Shown here: positions 40,863 to 48,541 of the stretch, piece by piece
Numbering within the stretch: the first letter of the stretch is position 1
How the letters are laid out: each line of letters begins with the position of its first letter
Origin: Micromonospora lupini str. Lupac 08
GTDB lineage: Bacteria > Actinomycetota > Actinomycetes > Mycobacteriales > Micromonosporaceae
Direction: 5' to 3'
DNA: 52,304 bases
Assembly: GCF_000297395.2 (NCBI RefSeq)
Contig: NZ_HF570108.1
Coordinates: forward strand, 5,327,296-5,379,599
The notes under the pieces: generated by a model
Told to the model about the DNA's origin: nothing
Seen by the model: only the letters and a program-made list of their open reading frames with translations
Databases searched by the model: none
Program-made: the position numbers and the translations under genes

Positions 40863-41728
40863 TGCCGGCGGTCTCCTCGCGCCCGGTGGGCGCGCACACT
40901 CCGACCTCCGGCGGGCTGGCCAGGGCGGCCCTGCCGTACCTCGACGCGACAGGCGCCGAGGCCGTGCAGGTGTACGTCTCCAACTCGCGAGGCTGGGCGC
41001 TGCCCCCGGGCGATCCGGCGCAGGACGCGCTGTTCCGCGAGGGCTGCGTCGAGCGGGGCATCCCGGCGTTCATCCACGCCTCGCTGCTGGTCAACCTGGG
41101 CTCACCCACGGCGGCCACGGTCGAGAAGTCGGCAGAGACGCTCGCGCACGCGCTGCGCCGGGGTGTGGCGATCGGCGCGCGGGCGGTGGTGTTCCACGCC
41201 GGCAGCTCGGTCGACGAGGGGCACGCCGAGGCGGCGATGCGGCAGGTCCGCCGGGAGCTGCTGCCCCTGCTCGACTGGGCCGCCGAGGCCAGTGGGCCGA
41301 TGCTGCTGGTCGAGCCGAGCGCCGGTGGTGGCCGCTCGCTGGCCTCCCGCGTGGAGCAGCTCGGGCCCTACCTCGACGCGGTGGACCGGCATCCGATGCT
41401 CGGGGTCTGCTTCGACACCTGCCACGCCTGGGCAGCCGGGCACGACCTGGCCGCCGAGGGCGGCATGACCGCGACCCTGGACACGCTCGTCGCCACCGTG
41501 GGGTCCGACCGGTTGCGGCTGGTGCACGCCAACGACTCGAAGGATCTGTGCGGCTCCACCCGGGACCGGCACGAGAACATCGGCAAGGGCACCATCGGCG
41601 AGCCGGCCTTCGCGGAGCTGATGACCCACCCGGCCACCGCCGGCGTCCCGATCGTGGTGGAAACCCCAAGCGAGAAGCAGCTCGGCCACACGGCCGACAT
41701 CGCAACTCTCACCCGCCTGCGCCCCTGA
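40862..41728 (+). CDS. nfo: Endonuclease IV (AP endonuclease)
   Basis: 288 residues in a TIM-barrel fold with zinc ligands. Motifs include VGAHTPTSGGLARA, VFHAGSS, LLVEPSAGGGRSLASRVEQLG, VCFDTCHAWAAGHDL, LRLVHANDSKDLCGSTRDRHENIGKGTIG and VVETPSE. It cuts abasic sites and removes 3' blocks in base excision repair. The ATG shares its A with the kinase stop (TGATG), so the pair is translationally coupled. The coupling of a wall-sensing kinase to a repair enzyme is curious but may be only a local arrangement. Confidence 0.93.
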   Translation: MPAVSSRPVGAHTPTSGGLARAALPYLDATGAEAVQVYVSNSRGWALPPGDPAQDALFREGCVERGIPAFIHASLLVNLGSPTAATVEKSAETLAHALRRGVAIGARAVVFHAGSSVDEGHAEAAMRQVRRELLPLLDWAAEASGPMLLVEPSAGGGRSLASRVEQLGPYLDAVDRHPMLGVCFDTCHAWAAGHDLAAEGGMTATLDTLVATVGSDRLRLVHANDSKDLCGSTRDRHENIGKGTIGEPAFAELMTHPATAGVPIVVETPSEKQLGHTADIATLTRLRP

Positions 41729-41742
41729 CCCGCCCACTCCTC

Positions 41743-41802
41743 GTTGATCAAGAGGTTCGCGTCGGATTCTGGTCTGCGCATGACGCAAACCTCTTGATCA
41801 AC
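41743..41802. repeat. Long inverted repeat, family B copy 3
   Basis: 21-bp arms (41743-41763 and 41782-41802) and an 18-base loop; a single C-A mismatch at position 16 after GTTGATCAAGAGGTT. It lies between convergent endonuclease IV and threonine aldolase genes. Confidence 0.78.
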
Positions 41803-41816
41803 CGCAGGGCTCGGGG

Positions 41817-42848
41817 TCAGGCGGCCAGGATCTTGGTCAGAGTGGTGGCCGCCTGGCTGATCGCGGCGTCGTCGATGCCCAGGTGGGTGACCAGGCGGGC
41901 GGTACGGGGGCCGAGCACCGAGACCAGGACGCCCTGGGCGCGGGCGGCGGCGGCCAGAGCGCGGGCGTCCAGCGCGTGCTTGGTCAGGTCCAGCGGGACG
42001 AGATTGGTGCGGACCGTGCTGGCGAGCACCCCGAACGGCGCGACCGCCTCGGCGAGCCGGGCCGCCCTCGCGTGGTCCTCGGCCAGCCGGTCGACGTGGT
42101 GCGCGAGCGCGTACCGGCCGGCGGCGGCGAGGATGCCGGCCTGACGCATGCCGCCGCCCATCCGCTTGCGGATCATCCGGGCCCGTTCGATCTTCTCCGC
42201 GCTGCCCACCACCAGCGAGCCGACCGGCGCGCCGAGCCCCTTGGACAGGCAGACGGACAGCGTGTCGAAGAGCCGGCCGTACTCGGTCAGCGGCACCCCG
42301 TCGGCGACGTGCGCGTGCCAGATCCGGGCGCCGTCGCAGTGCAGCGCCACTCCGGCATCGTCGGCGACACCGCGCAGCTCCCGCAGGGTGGCCAGCGGGA
42401 TCACGCCGCCACCGCCCCGGTTGTGGGTCTGCTCCACGGCGATCGCGCGGGTGGGCACGGCGAAGTAGCCGTCCGGACGGATCATCCGGGCCACCAGCTC
42501 CGGGTCGATGTCCGCGCCCACCGCCGGCCAGGTCCGCGAGGAGATCCCGCCGTACGCGGCGGCGGCGCCGATCTCGTACGTCACGACGTGCGCGTCAGCG
42601 TCGCAGAGCAGCTCGTCGCCGGGCGACACCAGCAGTTGCAGGGCGATCTGGTTGGCCATCGACCCACTCGGGGCGAAGAGCGCCGCCTCGTGCCCGAACA
42701 GCGCCGCGACCTCGGCCTCCAGCGCGTTGACGGTGGGGTCCTCGCCGTAGACGTCGTCACCGACCTCGGCGGCGGCCATCGCCTCCCGCATCCCGGCGGT
42801 CGGCCGGGTCACCGTGTCGGAACGCAGGTCCACGAACGCCTCAGCCAT
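41817..42848 (-). CDS. Low-specificity L-threonine aldolase
   Basis: 343 residues, fold-type I PLP enzyme. Motifs: FVDLRSDTVTRPTAGMREAMAAAEVGDDVYGEDPT (family start), HVVTYEIGAAAAYGG, EQTHNRGGG, HCDGARIWHA and the PLP lysine in SVCLSKGLGAPVGS. It cleaves threonine to glycine and acetaldehyde. I start at ATG 42848 with GAAGGG 6 bases upstream; ATG 42854 and ATG 42866 are in-frame alternatives. Confidence 0.92.
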   Translation of the reverse strand: MAEAFVDLRSDTVTRPTAGMREAMAAAEVGDDVYGEDPTVNALEAEVAALFGHEAALFAPSGSMANQIALQLLVSPGDELLCDADAHVVTYEIGAAAAYGGISSRTWPAVGADIDPELVARMIRPDGYFAVPTRAIAVEQTHNRGGGGVIPLATLRELRGVADDAGVALHCDGARIWHAHVADGVPLTEYGRLFDTLSVCLSKGLGAPVGSLVVGSAEKIERARMIRKRMGGGMRQAGILAAAGRYALAHHVDRLAEDHARAARLAEAVAPFGVLASTVRTNLVPLDLTKHALDARALAAAARAQGVLVSVLGPRTARLVTHLGIDDAAISQAATTLTKILAA

Positions 42849-42900
42849 GATCATCCCTTCGTCCACCGACCGTGGCTGGACAACTCAGCCACCGCGCCGG

Positions 42901-43010
42901 CCTTTCGGCTGCCGACTGCGGGGCTCGCAAGCTCACTCCTCGCGTCAGCCACTGTTGTCCTTTCGGCTGCCGACTGCGGGGCTCGCAAGCTCACTCCTCG
43001 CGTCAGCCAC
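42901..43010. repeat. Tandem duplication of the aroG 3' end
   Basis: A 52-bp sequence at 42901-42952 is repeated without change at 42959-43010, separated by six bases. The second copy contains the last codons and stop of aroG, so the first is a duplicate of the gene end and its downstream flank. It contains GC-rich segments able to fold and might act as a doubled terminator. Confidence 0.92.
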
Positions 43011-44409
43011 GCAGCATCTCCGCCACGAGGAAGGCCAGCTCCAGCGACTGCTGGGTGTTCAGCCGAGGATCGCAGGCGGTCTCGTACCGGTCGGGCAGGT
43101 CGAGGTCCTCGATGCCCTGGGCGCCGCCGAGGCACTCGGTGACGTCCTCACCTGTCAACTCGACGTGGATGCCACCCGGGTGGGTGTCCAGGCCACGGTG
43201 CACCTCGAAGTAGCCGAGCACCTCGTCGACGATCCGGTCGAAGTGCCGGGTCTTGTAGCCGTTGGACGACTCGTGGGTGTTGCCGTGCATCGGGTCGCAC
43301 TGCCACACCACCTTGGCGCCGGAGGCGGTGACCTTGGCGACGATCGGCGGCAGGGCATCGCGGACCCGGTGGTTGCCCATCCGACTGATCAGGGTGAGTC
43401 GACCGGGGATGTTGTCCGGGTTGAGCTTCTCGCACAGCTCGATGGCCTCGTCCGGGGACGTGGTCGGGCCGAGCTTCACGCCGATCGGGTTGGCGATCCG
43501 GGAGATGAAGTCGATGTGCGCGCCGGTGATCTGCCGGGTGCGCTCGCCGACCCAGAGGAAGTGCCCGGACAGCCCGTACGCCCGGCGGTCGGAGACCCGG
43601 GTGAGCGCCCGGTCGTACTCCAGGGCGAGGGCCTCGTGGGAGCAGTAGAGGGTGACGGTCCGCAGCGCCTCGTCGTCGGTCATCCCGCAGGCCCGGATGA
43701 AGGCCAACGCCCGGTCGATCTCCCGGGCGATCGCCTCGTAGCGCTCCCCCGCCGGGGAGGTCTTCACGAAGCCCTTGTTCCAGTCGTGTACGGCGTGCAG
43801 GTCGGCGAGCCCACCGGCGAGGTACGCCCGCAGCATGTTCATGGCGGCGGCCGAGTTGGCGTACGCCCGGATCATGCGCTGCGGGTCGGCGACGCGGGCG
43901 GCGGGATCGGTCTCCAGCGAGTTGATCATGTCGCCGCGGTAGGCGGGCAGGCCACGCGCGTCGGTGGGCAGCGAGCGAGGCTTGGTGTACTGGCCCGCGA
44001 CCCGGGCGACCTTGACCACCGGCAGCGACGCGCCGTAGGTGAGCACGATCGCCATCTGGAGCAGGGTGCGGGCGTTGGCCAGCAGGTGGCTCTCGGTGTT
44101 GTCCACGAAGGTCTCGGCGCAGTCACCGCCCTGCAGCAGGAACGCCTTGCCCTCGCAGACGAGGGCCAGCTTCTGCCGGAGCTGGTCCACCTCGTAGGGC
44201 GCGACGACCGACGGCACGGTGTCGAGCACCTTGCAGACCGCGGCGACGGCGGCCGGATCGGACCACGGTGGGATCTGCTCGCGGGGCAGCTCCCGCCAGC
44301 GGTCCAGACCGAGGGCGGCGTCCTCGGCGGAGTCGACGGTCGGACGGCTTGTCTGCAGGCCCGGGCTGCCCACCGCGGGATGGCTCAGCTGATGCCACTC
44401 ATGGCGCAT
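43003..44409 (-). CDS. aroG: Class II 3-deoxy-7-phosphoheptulonate (DAHP) synthase
   Basis: 468 residues, plant-like class II type as in mycobacteria (Rv2178c). Motifs: GKAFLLQGGDCAETF, VVKVARVAGQYTKPRS, LPAYRGDMIN, HFLWVGERTRQITGAHIDFISRIANPIGVKLGP and VVWQCDPMHGNTHES. It joins PEP and erythrose-4-phosphate at the entry to aromatic amino-acid synthesis. ATG 44409 lies 7 bases after TACGCT, a leaderless-type -10; extended forms upstream lack conservation. Confidence 0.95.
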   Translation of the reverse strand: MRHEWHQLSHPAVGSPGLQTSRPTVDSAEDAALGLDRWRELPREQIPPWSDPAAVAAVCKVLDTVPSVVAPYEVDQLRQKLALVCEGKAFLLQGGDCAETFVDNTESHLLANARTLLQMAIVLTYGASLPVVKVARVAGQYTKPRSLPTDARGLPAYRGDMINSLETDPAARVADPQRMIRAYANSAAAMNMLRAYLAGGLADLHAVHDWNKGFVKTSPAGERYEAIAREIDRALAFIRACGMTDDEALRTVTLYCSHEALALEYDRALTRVSDRRAYGLSGHFLWVGERTRQITGAHIDFISRIANPIGVKLGPTTSPDEAIELCEKLNPDNIPGRLTLISRMGNHRVRDALPPIVAKVTASGAKVVWQCDPMHGNTHESSNGYKTRHFDRIVDEVLGYFEVHRGLDTHPGGIHVELTGEDVTECLGGAQGIEDLDLPDRYETACDPRLNTQQSLELAFLVAEMLRG

Positions 44410-44416
44410 GAGAGAA

Positions 44417-44422
44417 AGCGTA
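44417..44422 (-). promoter_or_regulatory. -10 box of aroG (leaderless type)
   Basis: TACGCT ends 7 bases before the aroG ATG. It supports the short start choice. Confidence 0.5.
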
Positions 44423-44513
44423 CGGCGACCATGGGCGTGCCCGGGCGGCGAGGGGGACGGTTCCGGCAGATGGGAGATCAAACTCCCTGGCTCTGCTCTG
44501 GACGCGGCGAGCG

Positions 44514-45020
44514 CTACCCCTTGGGGCGCGGTGGGGCTGCCGGCGACGACGGAGTGGCCGTCCTGCCCGGCGCCTCCCCGGCGATGCACCAGTCGCCGCC
44601 GTCACGGGTGACGGTGAACACCAGCGGGCGGGTGACCTTGCTCTTGCCTGCGGTGACCGACACCGAGACGCTGACCTCCTGGCCGCGCGGGCCGGACCGG
44701 ACGTCGGTGATGGTCGCCGCGGGCACCTGGAAGTGGTCGGCGAAGTCGCCGTTGGGGCCGGTGGCGGCGAGGTCGAACCCGTCGTGCAGCAGCTTGCAGA
44801 GCTGACTGCGGCCGGCGGCGACGTCCTTGGCGGTCATCGCGTCGAGGTACGCCTGCACGCGCTCGCGGGACCGGGTGCCGGCCTCCTCGGCGGGGACCTT
44901 CGCAGGCTCGGCTGTCGACTCGTCCTCGTCATCGCCGCCGATCCCGCAGCCGACCAGGGCTGCCGGGAGCAGCACCAGCCCGGCGGCGGTCGCCGCCAGC
45001 CTGCGGTGGATCGGGCGCAT
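44514..45020 (-). CDS. Secreted lipoprotein of unknown function
   Basis: 168 residues. Lipoprotein signal: basic N-terminus, hydrophobic core and lipobox LVGC followed by GIGGDDEDE, an acidic linker. The mature domain (EEAGTRSRERVQAYLDAMTAKDVAAGRSQLC to the C-terminal VTRDGGDWCIAGE) has the shape of a small NTF2-like or DUF4878-type fold with two Cys that could pair. GGAGG 5 bases before the ATG fixes the start. It lies downstream of the chitinase gene on the same strand; the 229-base gap holds two 21-bp direct repeats (45100-45141) and a hairpin. Confidence 0.75.
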   Translation of the reverse strand: MRPIHRRLAATAAGLVLLPAALVGCGIGGDDEDESTAEPAKVPAEEAGTRSRERVQAYLDAMTAKDVAAGRSQLCKLLHDGFDLAATGPNGDFADHFQVPAATITDVRSGPRGQEVSVSVSVTAGKSKVTRPLVFTVTRDGGDWCIAGEAPGRTATPSSPAAPPRPKG

Positions 45021-45099
45021 GACCACCTCCGTCGACGGGGAATCGAGACGTGCCGAGCCGCGAGTCTGCCACAAAGGGCCCGACCCGCCCAAGGCCGGC

Positions 45100-45141
45100 G
45101 GCCCGGCCGACCCCACCCACGGCCCGGCCGACCCCACCCAC
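45100..45141. repeat. 21-bp direct repeat, two exact copies
   Basis: GGCCCGGCCGACCCCACCCA plus C occurs at 45100-45120 and again at 45121-45141, followed by a partial third copy. Intergenic, between the chitinase end and the lipoprotein start. No function visible. Confidence 0.8.
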
Positions 45142-45190
45142 GGCCGGCGGCCCGGCCGACGCTGGGCGTCGACCGGGCCGGTACGGCACG

Positions 45191-45223
45191 GGCGGGGAGA
45201 GGCGGTGCGGGCCCCTCCCCGCC
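45191..45223 (-). terminator. Likely terminator of the chitinase gene
   Basis: 9-bp stem (GGCGGGGAG at 45191-45199 with 45215-45223) and 15-base loop, 27 bases past the chitinase stop. No U-tract. Confidence 0.5.
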
Positions 45224-45249
45224 GTGTGGGTGGTGCGTCGACCTTCGGC

Positions 45250-46884
45250 TCAGCCGAGGCCGCCCTTGATGGCGCCGATGAGCTCGCCGTTGCTGGTGTC
45301 ACCGGAGAGCTCCCAGAAGAACGCGCCACCGAGGCCCTGGTTGTTCGCGTACGTCATCTTGCCGTTGATGGTCGACGGGGTGTCGTAGCTCCACCAGTTG
45401 CTGCCGCACTTGGCGTACGCGGTGCCGGCGACCGTGCCGGTGGCCGGGCAGCTGTTCTTGAGGACCTTGTAGTCCTCGATGCCCGCCTCGTAGGTGCCCG
45501 GCGCCGCGCCGGTGGCGCTGCCGCCCGGTGCGGCCTGCGTGACGCCCGTCCAGCCCCGACCGTAGAAGCCGATGCCGAGCAGCAGCTTGTTGGCCGGGAC
45601 GCCCTTGCTCTTGAGCTTCTGGATCGCCGCGTCGGAGTTGAAGCCCTGCTGCGGGATGCCCGTGTACGAGGTGAGCGGCGAGTGCGGCGCCGTCGGGCCC
45701 TGGGCGTTGAAGGCGCCGAAGTAGTCGTACGTCATCGGCATGAGCCAGTTGAGGTTGCCGATGGCACCGGCGTAGTCGGTGGCGTCGATCTTGCCGCCGT
45801 TGCTGCCGTCCGCGGTGATCGCGGCGGTGACCAGGGCGCTGGACCCGAACCGCGACCGCAGCGCGCCGATCACGTTCTTGAACGCGTTGGGGCCGCTGGT
45901 GTCGCAGCTCAGGCCGCAGGCGTTGGGGTACTCCCAGTCGACGTCGATGCCGTCGAAGACGTCCGCCCAGCGCGGGTCCTCGACCAGGTTGTAGCAGCTC
46001 TCGGCGAACGCGGCCGGGTTCTGCGCGGCCTGGGTGAAGCCGCCGGACCAGGTCCAGCCGCCGAACGACCAGATCACCTTGAGGTGCGGGTTCAGCTGCT
46101 TGAGCTTGCGCAGCTGGTTGAAGCTGCCCCGCAGCGGCTGGTCCCAGGTGTCGGCGACGCCGTCCACGCTCTCCGCCGCCGTGTACGCCTTGTCGTAGTC
46201 GGCGTAGCTGTCACCGATGGTGCAGCGGCCGCCGGTGGTGTTGCCGAAGGCGTACAGGATGTGGGTCAGCTTGGCGGCCGAGCCGCTGGTCTGGATGTTC
46301 TTGACGTGGTAGTTGCGCCCGTAGACGCCCCACTCGGCGAAGTAGCCGACGACCTTCTTGCCGCCCGTGTTCGGCGGCGTGGTGGTCGGGGGCGCCGTCG
46401 TCGGCGGAGCGGTGGTGGGCGGCGCGGTGGTCGGCGGCGCCGTGGTGGGCGGCGCGGTCGTGGTCGGCGGGGTGGTCGGGTTTCCGCCGCCGCACGGCGC
46501 GCCGTTGACGGTGCAGTTCAGCGGCGCCTTGTAGGCGCCGCTGCCGTTGTAGCCCCAGCTGAACGAGGCGCCCGGCGCGAGCCCACCGGCCCAGCTCTTC
46601 TTGACCGCGACGTAGTGGTTGCCGCTGCTGGTGACGTCGGCGTCCCACGCACTGCTGATGGTGGTGCCCGACGGCAGGTCGAACTCGATGCGCCAGGTGG
46701 CGACCGTGGCGCTGGAGCCGTTGGTCACGGTCACCTTCGTCTCGTGACCGGTCCCCCAGTCCTGCGCCTTGGTGAACGTGGTGGTGACCGTGCCGGCGCC
46801 GAACGCGGTCGTCATCGGCACCGCCGCGACGGTCACGGCGACCACGGCACCGGCCCAGAGGGCCCGGCGGAGCGATCTTTTCAT
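45250..46884 (-). CDS. Secreted GH18 chitinase with CBM2 cellulose/chitin-binding domain
   Basis: 544 residues. Signal peptide (about 1-30), CBM2 (about 31-131; TFTKAQDWGTGHETKVTVTN, a Cys pair at C124 and C131, W-rich strands), a Pro/Thr repeat linker (132-175) and a GH18 barrel. The catalytic signature DGIDVDWE places D311, D314, D316 and the acid E318; SFGGWTWSGGF and MTYDYFGAFN support it. It hydrolyses chitin outside the cell. The linker DNA (46372-46479) is a 15-bp-type repeat. A promoter with an operator-like palindrome lies upstream. Confidence 0.95.
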   Translation of the reverse strand: MKRSLRRALWAGAVVAVTVAAVPMTTAFGAGTVTTTFTKAQDWGTGHETKVTVTNGSSATVATWRIEFDLPSGTTISSAWDADVTSSGNHYVAVKKSWAGGLAPGASFSWGYNGSGAYKAPLNCTVNGAPCGGGNPTTPPTTTAPPTTAPPTTAPPTTAPPTTAPPTTTPPNTGGKKVVGYFAEWGVYGRNYHVKNIQTSGSAAKLTHILYAFGNTTGGRCTIGDSYADYDKAYTAAESVDGVADTWDQPLRGSFNQLRKLKQLNPHLKVIWSFGGWTWSGGFTQAAQNPAAFAESCYNLVEDPRWADVFDGIDVDWEYPNACGLSCDTSGPNAFKNVIGALRSRFGSSALVTAAITADGSNGGKIDATDYAGAIGNLNWLMPMTYDYFGAFNAQGPTAPHSPLTSYTGIPQQGFNSDAAIQKLKSKGVPANKLLLGIGFYGRGWTGVTQAAPGGSATGAAPGTYEAGIEDYKVLKNSCPATGTVAGTAYAKCGSNWWSYDTPSTINGKMTYANNQGLGGAFFWELSGDTSNGELIGAIKGGLG

Positions 46885-46905
46885 AAGGCGTCTCCCGAAC
46901 TGTTA

Positions 46906-46961
46906 GGAAACTTTCCAAAAGAGATGGTGAGACGGTACTCACGCCGTCATCACTTCGTCAA
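46906..46961 (-). promoter_or_regulatory. Chitinase promoter and operator-like palindrome
   Basis: TTGACG (46961-46956) and TACCGT (46937-46932) with an 18-bp spacer on the minus strand. Just downstream of the expected start lies GGAAACTTTCC (46906-46916), a perfect 5+1+5 palindrome within a 17-bp near-palindrome (46903-46919). This is where a repressor would block transcription. From memory, GGAAA-N-TTTCC palindromes occur upstream of chitosanase-type genes controlled by ROK repressors such as CsnR; I could not verify the match. Confidence 0.6.
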
Positions 46962-47061
46962 GATGTCCATGTTTCGATTTCTCCTGGTGCGTGGACTGCG
47001 CTCCTGGTCGAGCCGCCGGCGGGCGGTCGGGGGTCCCGGGGCGGCGCGTAGCCTCGGGCCC

Positions 47062-47556
47062 ATGACCGTCTTCGACATCCCGATCGACGCCCTCAGCGGC
47101 GGGCCCGCCGACCTCGCCCAGTACCGGGGCCGGGCGCTGCTGGTGGTCAACGTCGCCTCCCGCTGCGGCCTCACCCCGCAGTACGCCGGCCTCCAGACCC
47201 TCGCGGACACCTACGGCGAGCGTGGCCTGGTGGTGTTGGGCGTGCCGTGCAACCAGTTCGCCGGGCAGGAGCCGGGCACCGCCGCCGAGATCAGCGACTT
47301 CTGCCAGGTCAACTACGGGGTGACCTTCCCGCTGACCGAGAAGGTCGACGTGAACGGGCCCGACCGGCACCCGCTCTACGCCGCCCTGGTGGACACTCCG
47401 GACGCCGACGGGCACACCGGGGACGTCCGCTGGAACTTCGAGAAGTTCCTGGTGGCCCCGGACGGCACGGTCGCGGCCCGCTTCGCCCCCACCGTCGAAC
47501 CCGACTCCGAAGACCTCCGCACCGCGATCGAAAAAACCCTCCCCACCCCCGCCTGA
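47062..47556 (+). CDS. Glutathione peroxidase-family thiol peroxidase
   Basis: 164 residues. Family blocks are VVNVASRCGLTPQYAGLQ (peroxidatic Cys in place of selenocysteine), VPCNQFAGQEPG and WNFEKFLVAPDG. In actinobacteria, which lack glutathione, these usually use thioredoxin or similar reductants to remove peroxides. The ATG is 7 bases after TAGCCT (47049-47054), a leaderless-type -10. It is followed at once by a family-B inverted repeat. Confidence 0.93.
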   Translation: MTVFDIPIDALSGGPADLAQYRGRALLVVNVASRCGLTPQYAGLQTLADTYGERGLVVLGVPCNQFAGQEPGTAAEISDFCQVNYGVTFPLTEKVDVNGPDRHPLYAALVDTPDADGHTGDVRWNFEKFLVAPDGTVAARFAPTVEPDSEDLRTAIEKTLPTPA

Positions 47557-47563
47557 GGCAGCC

Positions 47564-47623
47564 GGTGATCAAGAGGTTTGCGTCACGGACGAGCCTCCAC
47601 CTGACGCCAACCTCTTGATCACC
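47564..47623. repeat. Long inverted repeat, family B copy 4
   Basis: 22-bp arms (47564-47585 and 47602-47623) and a 16-base loop. A single mismatch (T opposite C) lies at position 16 after GGTGATCAAGAGGTT, the same place as in copy 3, with which it shares TGATCAAGAGGTT and GCGTC. It lies 7 bases after the peroxidase stop. Confidence 0.78.
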
Positions 47624-47838
47624 AGGTGGGAGGCGGGCACGGCTGCCCACCGGAGGGGTGGAACCTTCCCGCAGGCCCGGTCGGCAGCGTCCGTGGGCAG
47701 TACATTGTGCACGACCGGCTCGCGGCGCGGGCGAGCGTCCGCGCCGGCCGTCCGCGCGGGCGTTCGGCGTCGGGCAACCGGAATAACCCACCGCTCCGGT
47801 CGGGAATGCGTCGTGGGTGGACGAGGTTGGGAAGAAGC

Positions 47839-48513
47839 ATGACAACAGTGGGACTGATCGGCAGCGGCAACATCGGCGGCACCCTGGCCCGGCTGGCGGT
47901 GGCCGCCGGCTACGACGTGGTGCTGAGCAACTCGCGCGGGCCGGAGACGCTCACCGAACTGGTCGACGAGCTGGGCGAGCGGGCCAGCGCCGGCACGGCG
48001 CAGGACGCGGCGCAGGTAGGCGACCTGGTGGTGGTCACCGTGCCGCTCAAGGCGTACCGGGCGGTGCCCGCGGAGCCGCTTGCCGGCAAGGTCGTCATCG
48101 ACACCAACAACTACTACCCGCAGCGCGACGGCGCCTTCCCGGAGCTGGACGCCGGCGAGATCACCAGCAGCGAGCTGCTCCAGCAGCACCTGCCGACCTC
48201 GCGGGTGGTCAAGGTCTTCAACAACATCTACTTCAAGGGCCTCGCCGCGCTCCCCCGGCCGTCCGGGGCGGCCGACCGCAGCGCTCTCGCGATCGCCGGT
48301 GACGACGCCGCCGCCAAGGCCGAGGTGACCGCCTTCCTGGACCGGATCGGCTACGACGCGGTCGACGCCGGATCGCTGGCCGAGGGGTGGCGCTACCAGC
48401 CGGACACCCCGGCGTACGGCACGATCTACTCCGCCACGCCGACCGACTGGGAGAACCCCGCACCGGGCGACGCCGAGAAGCTGCGCGCCGCGCTGGCCGC
48501 CGCCACCCGCTGA
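47839..48513 (+). CDS. NADPH-dependent F420 reductase-like (Fno family) protein
   Basis: 224 residues. The Rossmann motif GLIGSGNIGGTLARLAVAAGYDVVLSNSRGPETL is followed by VVVTVPLKAYRAVP, VIDTNNYYPQRDGAFPELD, VVKVFNNIYFKGLAALPRPSG and AFLDRIGYDAVDAGSLAEGWR, the pattern of Fno/NADP oxidoreductases that pass hydride between NADP and coenzyme F420. Cofactor use cannot be proven from sequence; actinobacteria commonly make F420. GGGAAGAAG upstream supports the ATG at 47839. The stretch 47624-47838 holds no other gene. Confidence 0.85.
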   Translation: MTTVGLIGSGNIGGTLARLAVAAGYDVVLSNSRGPETLTELVDELGERASAGTAQDAAQVGDLVVVTVPLKAYRAVPAEPLAGKVVIDTNNYYPQRDGAFPELDAGEITSSELLQQHLPTSRVVKVFNNIYFKGLAALPRPSGAADRSALAIAGDDAAAKAEVTAFLDRIGYDAVDAGSLAEGWRYQPDTPAYGTIYSATPTDWENPAPGDAEKLRAALAAATR

Positions 48514-48541
48514 GCACCGCCGCCGTCCCGGGGACGACCGC

